Shown here: piece by piece, positions 1 through 12,607 of the stretch
Layout: each line of letters starts with the position of its first letter
Position numbering within the stretch: position 1 is the first letter of the stretch
From: Maratus speciosus
Taxonomy: Eukaryota; Arthropoda; Arachnida; Araneae; Salticidae
DNA: 64,000 nt
Direction of reading: 5' to 3'
Assembly (NCBI GenBank): GCA_963932465.1
Contig: OZ010792.1
Span: forward strand, 186,001 to 250,000
Notes under the pieces: model-generated
The model's database searches: none
Told to the model about the DNA's origin: nothing
The model's input: only the letters and a program-made list of their open reading frames with translations
Made by a program: the position numbers and the translations under genes

Positions 1-823
1 AAAAATTTTTCTTTGCATTAGAAATTATTGAAACATTGGGGAGCAGATTTTATTTGACTATACTATTTTCTTTAGTGAAAGGGTAAATGATAAAGCTACA
101 ATAAGAACTCATTATGTATATCGCCAATGTTTCCACCACAATGTTGACTCTTAGTATTACATATAATTGTCTGAGCGAAGCGAAGGCTAATACTCAGCGA
201 AATATTACTGTCCGGACACATTACTACTACGATGGATATTAACGCCATGTCCTACTAAAAAATAAGCCTTATAAAAACCTTTCGTCAAGCATAACTCAAA
301 AAATATTTGTCGGATTTCGTTTCTGATTGCACCAGAAGGTACCTATGAGGGTCGCCTACTGAATGCACCTACTATGAAAAATAAGTTCCAAACCGTTTAA
401 AAATTATATACAAAAAACTGATAAAAAAGCACAATTTATCTGCATACGTCACAGAAATTTGGTGTGCGTCACTTTCACCAGTTGATGTTTTCGTAGACAA
501 CTGGTTTGAACACATGGAGCAAATAAAAAAAAATACGCACGCATTAATATTGAATAGATCAGTTTCAACCACGTGATCACAAACCTTGCAACAACCCGTG
601 GCAACCAGTTTTGGTGGGCAAACAAATAATAATACAGTACTCCGTACCACGGTGACCATTTTTAGCCTGTTGTATAAAATCTGGTCTGTTGTATGACATA
701 CAATTGTGGATGATTAAAACAAAAGACATGAGTGTTTATTGCTCCGGGAGGTTATCTTTCTCTGGATGTCTGTCTGTCTATCATACAGCATGCAATTTTC
801 TTGTAAAGGATGATATTATTATG
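1..823. other. No gene; AT-rich repeat-like DNA
   Basis: I see no convincing coding sequence. A 95-residue minus-strand reading frame at 372-659 matches no family I recognise. A GC-richer patch near 170-250 and a short CTGT tract near 762-778 look like decayed dispersed repeats. Confidence 0.5.
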
Positions 824-997
824 CAGTAAAACCTCTATAACGGACACACCCGATTAGTGGACACCTCTATTTAGTGGGCATTTTTTCGATTACCAACCTT
901 TAAATAACTGTACATTTTTTACTCTCAGTAGCGGACACCTCCAAATAGAGGACAAATTCTGCATTCTCGGGGTGCCCGCTATTCAGAGGTTTTACTG
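824..997. mobile_element. pogo/Tigger-type MITE, 174 bp
   Basis: The left end CAGTAAAACCTCTATA is mirrored by the right end AGAGGTTTTACTG, with GGACAC/GTGCCC continuing inward. Ends beginning CAGT with A/T-rich inverted repeats are typical of pogo-like elements, which duplicate TA. TA follows the right end, but the left flank reads TG, so the duplication is imperfect. There is no coding capacity. The ends resemble the pogo-type end at 61,578. Confidence 0.75.
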
Positions 998-1143
998 TAC
1001 ATAATATTGATAGTTATTTTACAGGGCCACACAAAAGAATAAGAATATATGAAACGAATATAAACTAAACTCGGGATTGGTAGATCGCTGATGGTAATGT
1101 AATTTTAGGATGTTGTTACAGTCATCCGCAGCATGTTTTTAGA

Positions 1144-1164
1144 GTTTCGTTCATCTAACGAAAC
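1144..1164. repeat. Terminal hairpin of tandem-repeat element
   Basis: An 8-bp perfect stem, GTTTCGTT/AACGAAAC, encloses a 5-base loop. It lies about 20 bp outside a CTGT tract (1184-1207), followed by a 145-bp tandem array. The order is the mirror image of the element ending at 10,272, so this may be its terminal hairpin in opposite orientation. Confidence 0.55.
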
Positions 1165-1183
1165 CCTACCTGTCTCACTCCTT

Positions 1184-1207
1184 TGTCTGTCTGTCTGTCC
1201 GTCTGTC
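1184..1207. repeat. CTGT microsatellite
   Basis: Imperfect (CTGT)n with one CCGT variant, lying between the hairpin and the 145-bp array. Confidence 0.85.
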
Positions 1208-1231
1208 ACAGAGCCCGTTCTCAGAAACTAT

Positions 1232-2482
1232 ATATATCGGAGACTTGAAAATTTGCATACTTATAGCTGAACACCACACATCAAACGGCAAATAATAAAA
1301 TTTTGAAAAAGTCTAACATTTAACCCTCTGAGCTCTAATTTGTGTATTTTAAGCAATTTTTCTAACTCAGCCCCTAATTAAGTTGGAGACATGAAAGTTT
1401 GCATACTTATAGCTGAACACTTGCGATAACACGATAAATCATAAAATTTTGAAAAAGTCATATTTAACCCTCCGGTCTCTAACTTCCGTATTTTAAGCAA
1501 TTTTTCTAACTCAGCCCCTAATTAAGTTGGAGACATGAAATTTTGCATACTTATAGCTGAACACCTCACATCAAACGGCAAATAATAAAATTTTGAAAAA
1601 GTCTAATATTTAACCCTCTGGGCTCTAACTTATGTATTTTAAACAATTTTTCTAACTCAGCCCCTAATTAAGTTGGAGACATGAAAGTTTGCATACTTAT
1701 AGCTGAACACTTGCGATAACACGATAAATCATAAAATTTTGAAAAAGTCATATTTAACCCTCCGGTCTCTAACTTCCGTATTTTAAGCAATTTTTCTAAC
1801 TCAGCCCCTAATTAAGTTGGAGACATGACATTTTGCATACTTATAGCTGAACACCTCACATGAAACGACAAATAATAAAATTTTGAAAAAGTCTAATATT
1901 TAACCCTCTCGGTTCTAACTTATGTATTTTAAACAATTTTTCTAACTCAGCCCCTAATTAAGTTGGAGACATGAAATTTTGCATACTTATAGCTGAAATC
2001 CTCACATCAAACGACAAATAATAAAATTTTGAAAAAGGTCTAATATTTAACCCTCTGGACTCTAACTTGTGTATTTTAAGCAATTTTTCTAACTCAGCCA
2101 CTAATTAAGTTGGAGACATGAAAGTTTGCATACTTATAGCTGAACACTTGCGATAACACTATAAATCATAAAATTTTGAAAAAGTCATATTTAACCCTCT
2201 GGGCTCTAATTTGTGTATTTTAAGCAATTTTTCTAACTCAGCCCCTAATTAAGCTGGAGACATGAAATTTTGCATACTTATAGCTGAACACCTCACATCA
2301 AACGGCAAATAATAAAATTTTGAAAAAGTCTAATATTTAACCCTCAGGGATCTAACTTGTGTATTTTAAGCAATTTTTCTAACTCAGCCCCTAATTATGT
2401 TGGAGACATGAAAATTTGCATACTTATAGCTGAACACCTCACATCAAACGACAAATAATAAAATTTTGAAAAAATCTAATAT
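1232..2482. repeat. 145-bp tandem array, about nine monomers, two alternating types
   Basis: The anchor TGCATACTTATAGCTGAA recurs at 1254, 1400, 1544, 1690, 1834, 1980, 2127, 2271 and 2417, giving steps of 144-147 bp. Type A monomers carry CTCACATCAAACG after the anchor; type B monomers carry CTTGCGATAACAC. The order is A B A B A A B A A. Monomers of one type are more alike than neighbours of different type, which suggests expansion partly as a 290-bp dimer. No coding potential. Confidence 0.93.
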
Positions 2483-2485
2483 TTT

Positions 2486-3340
2486 GTCTCGCGCAATTTT
2501 TAAATTTAAACTGTTTTGCAATACTATTTTTTGTTCATTTTGCATAATAAGTGTAATGTGACGCAATTTCTTCTATTTCAGACTTCTAACGCATGTTAAT
2601 GAATTTATATTACAATATCCTTTCTCTTTCAAAATTCACATGTAAATATAGTTTTAATGGCGTAATTTCCAATAAGTGCCTGTTTTTTATACCTAATTAT
2701 TTAATTCTAATTTGAAGGTTTTTTCCTGTTTATAATAGTAACGTGTAAATAATTTTTTTTTATTTGAAGCAAACATTATTGTTTGCGCTGTTTATACAGT
2801 TGGCAACAGTTTAAATTAATACCATTTTCTAAAATATGTAAAAAATATCAGTCAAGATGCTGAATATTTGAATTTAAAATAGAAATAAAACCTCAAAAAA
2901 TGAGTCAAATTAAAAAAATTAATGAAATCTGCACACCGGGATTTTCTATTGAATAAAATGATCTAAAAATGATTAAATTCACATGTATTACATGTATTCA
3001 CATGTACTTTTGCTCCTATAAAATTTTTTTTAATGGAACGATTTTGTCCAACTTTAGCATTAAATATCTCTTAAAATAATTCTTCGATTTGAAAACTGTA
3101 TGCATTATCGTGTTGATCAAACATTTCGCTATAGTACCACCGATTTTCATATTTTTGTATGCAATAATTTTCTTAATATTAACGAAGAAAGACCTCCGGT
3201 CACAAAAAATTCAAAACCGGCGGCGGCGGCGGCGGTGACAGCGTTAGTTACTTTTTTTAGAATAGAGAGATATATAAAAATGAAAACTTGTCTATCTGTC
3301 TGTTTGTAATTCTATAAAAATCCACAATTTGGACGCCAAA
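2486..3340. repeat. Dispersed repeat with paralogue at 55.3-55.9 kb
   Basis: The segment from TGTCTCGCGCAATTTTTAAA to about 3,130 aligns by eye with 55,325-55,936 (GTCTCGAGCAATTTTTAAAT onward), sharing landmarks such as GACTTCTAACGCATGTT. A later piece, ACCACCGATTTTCATATTTT near 3,138, recurs at 60,273. It includes a short GGC run near 3,219 and a CTGT tract near 3,290. The 69-residue frame at 3100-3309 lies inside it and is not considered a gene. Confidence 0.7.
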
Positions 3341-3541
3341 ATTGTGAAAAGATACGTACATGTGTATTAAAACATGGCCGAGGCAACTAAAGTAATCCGG
3401 AATTGAAATAATTTATAGTTAATTTTTAATTAATAAAAAACCACCAATTTAACAGCAATTTCTTATCAAATTTAAACATTTTTCGTTATAGCAGTTGCCA
3501 ACAATTAAAAAACACAATAAAATTATTACTACAACAATTAA

Positions 3542-3748
3542 TTTTCTACTGCAAGATTTCCACGTGAAAAATGAAAATGAAATAAATAGTTTGACGAATT
3601 TTTAAAAAAAGGTGAATATTACGTCATAACTTTTCTATTGCAAGATATACACGTGAAATATGAAAATGAAATAAGTGGTTTGACGAATTTAAATGAAAGT
3701 GAATATAACTTCATAACTTTTCTATTTCAAGGTTTCCACGTGAAAGGG
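3542..3748. repeat. Short tandem repeat, about 88 bp, 2.3 copies
   Basis: Units start TTTTCTACTGCAAGATTTCC (3542), TTTTCTATTGCAAGATATAC (3631) and TTTTCTATTTCAAGGTTTCC (3718), each followed by ACGTGAAA. A related stretch lies near 54,465. A CACGTG palindrome sits in most units. Confidence 0.75.
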
Positions 3749-4189
3749 AAAATATTGTGTCATATTGGAAATATAAAGGACGTGGTGGATATAGTATAAC
3801 GTCATATGAGTGTGAAAAATGAATTGAAGCATGATAAAAACCCGATTAGGGAAATATTGGTGTATTTTAATATTATTGCTCCAATTATAAATTGAAATAA
3901 GTTCATTTATAGTTGTATTCTTTTGCGTCTGTTATATACATTTATACATTTTTATGTAGCGTTTTCATATGATTCATTCATACAACATTTCGACTGCTCT
4001 TTTTAATGTTTGTTTTGTGTTGTATGTTAAATTTTGAAATTGATTTTTCAGAACAAACATCCTTCAAATTCTGAGCAACGCCAGGCACTTTAGTTTGTAA
4101 CAGATAAATGGCTTTTGTATCTGTACATCTAATGCTAATATTATAAAGCGTTATAATATTATAAAGTATATAATATTATTAATGCTTGT

Positions 4190-4990
4190 ATGTTTGTGAG
4201 GTGTTATCTCTGAAACTACATAGCCAACTTAAAAAAATGTTAGTGGCCATCTCTGCTGCGAAAAAAGACTATTTTATGTCAGTGCAAGAACCTACATCGC
4301 TGCAGGAGCAAAAAAGCTCTAAAATTGCGATTTCTGTGATATTGATTGGGTTAGAAACTTTAAATTTGGTGCGGTAGTTACTTTTAAGATGTAAATACTC
4401 GTAATGAACGCTCTCTAAAAGGTTCAATTTGACGGATAAACGTAAAAATTTCTAGAAAGGTTCTAAACTATGATTTATTTGGAATACTGAAATTTTTGGG
4501 ATACTGTTGGGGTTAGAAACTAGAACTTTGGCATGGTAGTAATTAATAAGATGTAAATGCTCGTTGTAGAACGAATTCTAAAAAATAGAAAGACTAAACA
4601 AAGCGGAAAAAGATCTAAAGATGATCTAAGTAACGAAGTATATGGAATTGTTAGGAATATAAACATGAAAATTGACATGGCTGTATTTATCATGACGTAA
4701 ATTCTCGCAATAGAACAATTTCTAAAAATGTCGCTATATAAAACAGTGCAAAAACAAAAAACTTTCAAAAATTTTCTATTTCTGTGTTACTGCTGAGCCC
4801 AAAATCTTGAAATTTTCCTTCGGGTTAGTTTTAAAATATACAATTGTCTCTATGAATGGTTTCTAAAAAATTTAAAATGTAAAAAGATGAAATTAACGGA
4901 AAGCGATCTCAATTACCATTAATTTGAAATTATTAGGTACAGCAACTTTAAATATTTCATAATGCTGCATTTCCTCCGCAAAACATGCGA
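4190..4990. repeat. Diverged tandem repeat, about 150-160 bp period
   Basis: GGGTTAGAAACTTTAAATTT near 4347 recurs in degenerate form near 4508, 4650 and 4815, each followed by a TAGT-rich stretch and GATGTAAAT.CTCGT. The divergence makes this an old array. The 63- and 82-residue frames here are not convincing genes. Confidence 0.55.
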
Positions 4991-5210
4991 TTTAAATGCA
5001 ACAAAACTGATAGATACCCACCTAGCATTAAATAAATTGTGTAAATATTGAATAAAGACCTGTATGAAACAGTGAGTAGGTTGCCCGAAAGTACTTGTTA
5101 AAGAGATCCTTCTCTAGGCTTTTCTCTCTCTCGCCAAGGCCACTAACAGAGGGAAGTGCCGTTTTAAATGTGATATGAATTTTTTATCCGATTCATTTTT
5201 CTAGACATTT

Positions 5211-5239
5211 AGGTAGCTTTCTTTACAAAAAAGCTACCT
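5211..5239. repeat. Perfect 10-bp stem hairpin
   Basis: AGGTAGCTTT and AAAGCTACCT are separated by 9 bases. It lies just upstream of a TA microsatellite and the 327-bp tandem array, and may mark the end of the element carrying that array. Confidence 0.75.
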
Positions 5240-5334
5240 ATTGCAGCCGTTCGGAGGAAAGCGATTTCAAAAAATTTTGGTATATTTTCATCGATCATGA
5301 CCCCCAGACCCCGAAACCACCCTCCGTTCAAAAT

Positions 5335-5336
<2 letters not shown>

Positions 5337-5378
<42 letters not shown>

Positions 5379-5402
5379 TATATATATATATATATATATA
5401 TC
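5337..5402. repeat. (TA)n microsatellite
   Basis: About 66 bases of AT dinucleotides, interrupted once by TTCTA near 5376. Confidence 0.97.
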
Positions 5403-5411
5403 TGACCTATG

Positions 5412-7180
5412 TCACACTGTAACTCCCGTAATTATGAACCGATTTCGATGTAATTCGGTGTGTACATAGTACATACCAATGTCTCGACCGAGTTCGTTGG
5501 CCAGCTTCATCCGCCGTTTTGTTTCAAAATGGCGGCCATTTAAAAATTTTAAAAAATTTTAAAACTTGAAATGTGGTACCAAAAAATTAAAAATGGAAAC
5601 ATATTTTTTTCTTATGTATTTAACCTTTATACAAAGATTCCGGAGCAGTTTTTGTTTCGTCTATATCTTAAAAAATGGCTGAGTTATAGCATTTTGAATT
5701 TCTAGCGTGGCTGACATTTTGAAACGTCCTGAATTTTGTCACGCGATAAAAGGCGTATTTATGAACCGATTTGGATGTAATTCAGTGTGTACATAGTACA
5801 TACCAATCTCTCGACCGAGTTCGTTGGCCAGCTTCATCCGCCGTTTTGTTTCAAAATGGCGGCCATTTAAAATTTTAAAAAAATTTTTAAACTTCAAATG
5901 TGGTACCAAAAAATTAAAAAAGGAAAAATATTTTTTTCTTATGTATTTCACCTTTACACAAAGATTCCGGAGCAGTTTTAGTTTCGTCTATATCTTAAAA
6001 AATGGCTGAGTTATAGCATTTTGAATTTCTAGCGTGGCTGACATTTTGAAACGTCCTGAATTTTCTCACGTAATAACAGGCGTATTTATGAACCGACTTG
6101 GATGTACCTTGGTGTGTACATAGTACATACAAATATCTCGACCGAGTTCGTTGGCCGGCTTTATCCGCCATCTTGTTTCAAAATGGCGGCCATTTAAAAA
6201 AATTAAAAAATAAAAAATTTTAAATGAGATACCAAAAAATTGGAAAGTGAAAAAGATTTTTTTTGTATGTGTTTGACCTTAATACAAAGATTCCGGAACA
6301 GTTTTTCTTTCGTCTATACCTAAACAAAATGGCTGAGTAATAGCATTTTGAATTTCTCTTGTGGCTGACATTTTAAAACGACCTGATTTTTGTCACTCGA
6401 TGAGAGGCGTAATTATGAACCTATTTGGATGTAACTTGGTCTGTACATAGTTACATACCAATGTCTCGACCGAGTTCGTTGGTCAGCTTCATTCGCCATC
6501 TTGTTTCAAAAGGGTTGCCATTAAAAAAAAATTAAATTTAAAATTCAAAATGAGGTATTAAACAATTGGAAAATGAAAAAGATTTTTTTATGTGTTTGGC
6601 CTTGATACAAAGATTCCGGAGCAGTTTTTGTTTCTGAAAATTTGTTCTTTTGTTTATATCTTAAAAAATGGTTGATTTATAGCACTTTGAATTTCTAGCA
6701 TGGCTAACATTTTGAAACGATCTTGTATTTGTCGCGCGATAACACACGTATTCGCCTATTTCGATGTAAGAAGGCATGTGGATAGTATACATCAACACCT
6801 CGACCAAGTTCGCTGGCCAGATTCATCAGCCATCTTGTTTCAAAATGGCGACCATTAAATTAAAAAATATATATATATTTAAAGTGAGGTGCAAAAAAAT
6901 TAGAAATTGAAAAAGGTTTCTTTCTTAAGTATTTGACCTTGATATAAGGATTCAGGAGCATTTTTTGTTTGTCTTTACCTTAAAAAATGGCTCAGATATA
7001 GCAGTTTCAATTTCTATTGTGGGTGACATTTTGAAAAATCTGATTTTTTGCATGCGACAGCACTCCTATATATTAACCGATTCCGATGTGAGTGAGCATG
7101 TGCACAGCAATTACTAAGGTCTCGACCAAGTTCACTGCTTAGCCTCATCCACCATGTTGTCTTAAAATGACAGGCACTTT
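5412..7180. repeat. 327-bp tandem array, about 5.3 copies
   Basis: The landmark ATGAACCGATTT(C/G)GATGTAA occurs at 5434, 5761, 6088 and 6415, in decayed form near 6748 and again near 7072. The step is exactly 327 bp for the first four copies, then about 333 and 324. Each copy contains GTCTCGACCGAGTTCGTTGG, a CAAAATGGCGGCCATTT patch, and an ATTCCGGAGCAGTTTTTGTT patch. The first two copies are nearly identical and later ones become progressively more diverged. The overlapping 70- and 61-residue frames are products of this repeat. Confidence 0.95.
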
Positions 7181-9021
7181 AAGAAATTGCCGAATTTGGC
7201 AGCCAAATATATGTTACTTTAAAGAAAAGCAGCTTGGATAAATCTGACTAATTTCGCGAAATTCTCATTCATTATATTGATAAAAATTAGTATTGAATCT
7301 CTTATATTCGGTTTCCACTAAATTGAGCTTCGTGTGTTTGCATGATATAAGTTGGCTTTTTTTAAATAAGGATTATGAAAGCTACCTCTTCCTCCCGGCA
7401 CTGGCCGGAAGGACTTTTTATCATGAGGTCATATTCTCAATTATCATTAGTAGCTTTTTTATATATTAACTTATTCTGGTTAAATTTTATAATCGGGTTC
7501 ATATTGGCGTATGTTAGCTTGCATGATTACCTGAATAAATATGTATGGATTTGTAAATTACTTCAAATGACACTTTGACAGCTCAAAAGTTATGCAGACG
7601 ATATATTCAGATCTTGTGTCATACTTTATGTTGTAATCATTGCAGATTTCTTTTATTTAATACATTCTCTAAATTACTATTATGAGCTATTAAATACAGC
7701 TCAACTTGTGCAGAATATGTTTGAAAACAAAACAATACTGCGTATGTAGTGGCCAGCATACACTCATCATTTAAATCCAATCGAGCATATCTAAAACACA
7801 CTCTAACGAAGCATTGCATGCCACTGTTAATGTATTCGGTACTTTGATACTATATTAGATTTTGAGGAGAGAATTCCTTAAATGTTATCGAAACCTCATT
7901 GCATCCGTGGAAAACAGATATTGTACAATATTAACTATTCCGGGGGAGCACACACCATATAAAGTATAGTCCATTCTTTTTAAACATCATATAGTTGTCA
8001 TTTAAAGTTACTCAAATTGGTGCGGAGCATCTGATTATGCTCTTGACATCATTTAATACAGTTAAAATTCCGATATAAGTAATTTAGCGTTTCATTTTCT
8101 ATTTTACTTTTAATATATTGCGTACTTTCAATTTTATACCCATGCATGGCTGTCTTGAATGGTTTGATTTCCCATTTTTTTAAACAGTGTATACGAATTT
8201 ATATATAATATTTTGTAATTCTACGATTCGTTTATTTTCATCATTTCAGTTTATCGCAGTATATGGACAATTAAAGATAACATCTCATTTTCTTTGCTTC
8301 CACATGTTATTATTAAATCTATGTTCTCAGTAATATCGCTCAGACTAATCCCTCTGAGGGAAGTCCTAGTTTAGAATATCTATCCGGATGAACAGAGGTT
8401 ATATGGCATGGGTGGGCATACACTCAAGTACAGGGGGAGAAGTTTATTGAAAAAATAATTATACATAAAACATAGATTATTATTTACTTTCACAGATATG
8501 ATATAAACATAGTATAACAAATGTATTATTGTTAAATGATGTAGTATTGTTTCAATACATAATTTCTGGTAACAAAACATCTAATACAGATAAAATTAAT
8601 TAATAAGTAGAAATATTTCATTTATTTTATAAACTAGCTGAACCGCCCGAGCCCGTAATATTAGCCTAAATCTACCTAATAAACGATGAAGGTTTGTATA
8701 TTTTTAAATGCAGAATTTTAACTCTAGAAACGCGATGGTGGGTCATTTTGATTCGTACCAAATGAATAGAAGTCGATTCGAATCACAATTTTTTTCATAA
8801 AATAATCATCCCTTCACCTACCAGACGGATCCAATGGACCTGACAGGAAAAACGTAATTAGTTCAAATACAATGAAATCCAGCTGAATGTGATAAAATTA
8901 AGAAATTGGTTTGTAAACTCATATTTTCAGATCTAAATTCGTAAAAATCTAAAAGAATGTCGAATAAAAACTAATTCACTTTAAATGTGGTTGAATGCAT
9001 TATTGCAGTTTTGTCAGCTGT

Positions 9022-9052
<31 letters not shown>

Positions 9053-9189
9053 TTATTTTATTTTTTTTTTTTTTTTTTTTTTTGGTATTAAAACAAATAA
9101 TTTAAATAGTTGTAAATAAAAATTCTCGTATCAAATATGTATTTTTAAACTTGAGTAAAATTTACCGCGGTTCTAGTGTTAAAGTATGC
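7181..9189. other. No gene seen; AT-rich, simple repeats
   Basis: No convincing reading frame. It contains a GC-richer head-like motif AACTAGCTGAACCGCCCGAG near 8634, a CCAGACGG.TCCAATGGACC phrase near 8821 that recurs near 37,190, and a TTA/T tract at 9021-9084. Confidence 0.5.
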
Positions 9190-10276
9190 AAAAACTAGTC
9201 GGATGTACCAATCCCAAAACTTTCTTCTATCTCATACATGTTAATACTTCAAAATCCGCTATCACACTGCCAAAATTAAATGGCAATCTATGCATCTCAT
9301 GAGGATTCTAACGATATGAAATTCCGTGCGTTAGTTCTTGAGATATGACTATCGCTGAAATCGTCTAAATTCAGCAAAATGCTGCCTAGCAGCGCCACCT
9401 ATTGGGTGATTTATACCAAATCCTAATCAGCAACAATTTATGTCAACCTCTGACTGAATCTGAAGTTTGGAGAAAATCCGTACATTAGTTTTTTAGATAG
9501 AGCAATAACGAAAATCGTGAAAATTCCTGCATAGCAGCGTCACCTATTGGGTGATTAACACCAAAACCTAATTAACAACAACTTGTGTCAACATACAACT
9601 AAATCTGAAGTTAGATGAAAATTCGTCCGTTAGTTCTATTGATAGAGCTATTGAGGCAATCGTGAAAAAGGCAGCAGAGAAGCGCCACCTGTTGGGCGAT
9701 TTACACCAACACATAATCAGTAGCAAGTCATATCAAGGACTAACTGAATCTGAAGTTTGATGAAAATCCGTGCGTTAGTTCTTAAGATAGAGCTATTGGG
9801 GAAATCGTGTAAATCTTGCAAAATTCATCATAACAGCGCCACCTGTTGAACGATTTACACCAAAACGAAATCATCATCAATTCATATCAAGGACTAACTA
9901 AATCTGAAGTTTGGTCGAAATCCGTGCATTAGTTCTTGAGATAGAGCTATTGCGAAAATCGTGAAAAATGCAGCATAGCAGTGCCACCTGTTGAGCGATT
10001 TACCCCAAAAACTAATCAGCATCAATTTGTATTAGGGACTAACTGAATATCAATTTTTATTAAATTCCGTGCATTAGTTCTTGAGATAGAGCGCCCACAA
10101 AATTTGTGTCACATACACACAGACAGACAGACTCACAGAGTCACAGACAGACATTTTGTAAAAACATGTTTTTTGGAATCTCTGACCTCTAAAACGTGTA
10201 AATCCGTCGAAAACCGGAATTCGAAAATTCTCATGAATCCAATACTTTCTTCTTGTAAAGATAGAAGAAAGTAAAA
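9190..10276 (+). mobile_element. Hairpin-ended non-autonomous repeat with 145-bp core units (copy 1)
   Basis: It begins with ATGTACCAATCCCAAAACTT, shared with the copy at 27.2 kb. The core has five units marked by (A)GCGCCACCT.TTGGG at 9392, 9537, 9682, 9836 and 9981 (steps 145, 145, 154, 145). Each unit contains AATCTGAAGTTTG and CCGTGCATTAGTTCTTGAGA-like phrases. After the core come a CAGA-rich tract near 10,118-10,155, the phrase AAAACGTGTAAATCCGTC, and a hairpin at 10,244-10,272. The architecture resembles Helentron/DINE-like elements; this is inference. Confidence 0.75.
10244..10272. repeat. Terminal hairpin, 10-bp perfect stem
   Basis: ACTTTCTTCT and AGAAGAAAGT enclose a 9-base loop and are followed by an A run. 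At the equivalent end of the element at 38.4 kb the stem is ACTTACCC/GGGTAAGT, so pairing is kept while the sequence differs. Confidence 0.85.
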
Positions 10277-10277
10277 A

Positions 10278-10606
10278 AAGGAATTCGCTGAGTGACTTAC
10301 GAAAACGAACTTTTTCGAAAGTGCTAATGTTGATAATTTTTAAAATCGAAGGCATCGTTTTAAATGAAAATGAGCGTAGATGGGTTTTGGTACCTTTGGT
10401 TCTTTCGTATTTTGATTCCCGAAGCTGATGCAGATTTTTAAACATCCCACGAAAAAAAAAACCGAAATTCAAATTAATGCCTATAGGAAACGATTTTTTT
10501 TTCGAGAGGTTCATAGTCACATTTTTTTTTTTTTTTAATGAATTGCAGTAGTTAAGGAAAATGAAAGTAGATGTCAGGGATTTTTCGTATTTTGATTTCC
10601 GAAGCC
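10278..10606. repeat. 180-bp tandem repeat, left part, split by hAT insertion
   Basis: CGTATTTTGATT(C/T)CCGAAGC occurs at 10,406 and 10,586, a 180-bp step. The repeat resumes after the hAT element at 16,718, with the next landmark at 16,885. Removing the insertion and one target copy gives a step of about 188. The 148-residue minus-strand frame at 10,074-10,520 spans the junction of two repeats and is not a gene. Confidence 0.8.
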
Positions 10607-12607
10607 CAGTGGCGTAGCTATGTTTTTTGGTGCCCGGGGCAGAAAGAAATTTTGCGCCCCTCCCCCGTAAATAAAAAAAATACCATATTATTTTCCCTCA
10701 AGACGAAAAGAAAGTCTTTTTGACTTGTACCGGGAGGAAAAGACAGCTTCACCCTTCTTTGTTTTTGGGGATTCAGCTAATTTTACTCAAACACGCGAAA
10801 GTAAAATACGTGGAACCCAATTATAGAAGACTAGCAAAACCCGCGGATTTGCTCGCGTAATAGTTGAATAATACCAAGTGATATGTGTGTGGCTATTTTT
10901 ACACTATAAAAAACTTTATTATTTTATTAAAAATTTATTTTTAATTTATAATATTTAAAAAATTACCAATTAAGCGAGTGTTTCACTAAACTTCATTATT
11001 ACACTGCATTAGGAGAAAATTGGACTTAATTAAAGAGAAGAACTCAAATTCTAAATATATTATAATTTAGAATGTATTTTGAAGCTTTTACGCTCATTTC
11101 AGTTTTCATTTGAGGTTTTGAATTTTTTAGAAATCGTTTTAATCATTCTTAAACCCTTCATTTACGTCTTAAAAGAATCCATCATGCCATATTCCAAGAT
11201 TTTACTCTAACGTTATACCAGATCTCTGGTGGTAGCAGCACAAACATAAAATATAGCATATGTTGGAACAGGGACTGTCACCATGAATTTGCCAATATAA
11301 ATTTTGAAATCGGTTTGGTATTTCCTGATATTCCACAGAATTTTTTTAATTTAGAAACTTTTTAAAAGGTTTTTCTCTTATTTTACCCCTTTAAATTGCG
11401 AATCTTTTAGAAACTGTTCTTAAGGCTGCTCTCAAGTTCACTACTCAACAAGCGCGAAACTTTCTGACACAATGACGAGCTCATTTTTAAACTTAAAGGC
11501 ATAAAACTGACAAACCTGACTCTGGAAGAGATTTGGAATCGAAATGATTTTTCTATTTTTTGATAAATAAATTACCTATTGAGTTATAAGCGATTTTGAT
11601 AAAGTGACAAGACGTTTTTCTCCCTTTTCTGACTGTTTTTTCATCTATCGTCCGGAAATTCGGTTCAAAACGCCTAATTTGATAGTATTTTCTGAAAGAT
11701 CTATTGCATTTTAAAACAAGAAAGAAAAATCATGCGTTAAGCATAGATTATGAAACACTTTCCAACACTTCCTGAATGCTTTAACAAAACTTCGTTATTT
11801 AGGGAAATAAGATAAGTAAGATAACTAAGTAAACATTTTAGAAAACGCATTAAATATTTATAAAACTGATTTCAGCAGTTATTGTCCATAGCGAAATGTG
11901 TATTCCAATTCTTTTGAACAGCCCTGTATATGATCTGTAGGTTGATATACATACTATGTAATGGGAAAATTTAGTTTAGCAAGAAAACGTATACCAGGTT
12001 GAAATTTCTTTTTCAGCAATTTATGCTAATAGCTATAACATACTTCAATACCTTTGTACAGCCCTGCAGTTTACCTAGTATCCTTATTACACGCCACTAT
12101 TTAGCTAAAATTTTATTCAAACTAATACACTTTTAAAACTACTGAAATCACATTTCCAGAAATTATCATCCAAAGACGACCATGTATCCAATTCTTTGTG
12201 TGGCCCTGTATATCATTTTATCTATATTCTGCAAATATTTCTTAGGAAACTAAATGCGGTTCGACGTATAAATGCATAACTCAGTTAAAAACCACCTTTA
12301 AACAATTTAAGCTCATACTTAATAACCCTTGTGAATTCTTTTGTGTAGCCCTGTATATGAACTATAGCATTTATACACACTATATAGTATGCATAAATAT
12401 AGAGAAACTTAAAAGCGCATATCATAATTAAAGATGCATTTCCAGCAATCATCGCATATCATAATTAAAGATGCATTTCCAGCAATGATTGCTAATATAC
12501 AGTAATTCGGATACAATATAGTATCAATTTCATTATATATGAAATAGTTTAACATAATTAAAATACACCGCAAACAATTCCCCCTTCCCCCTATAACATT
12601 ATGTAAC

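Noticed and set aside
10074..10520. 148-residue minus-strand reading frame
   Set aside because: It crosses the hairpin end of one repeat and a 180-bp tandem unit; the translation is lysine/phenylalanine-rich repeat sequence.
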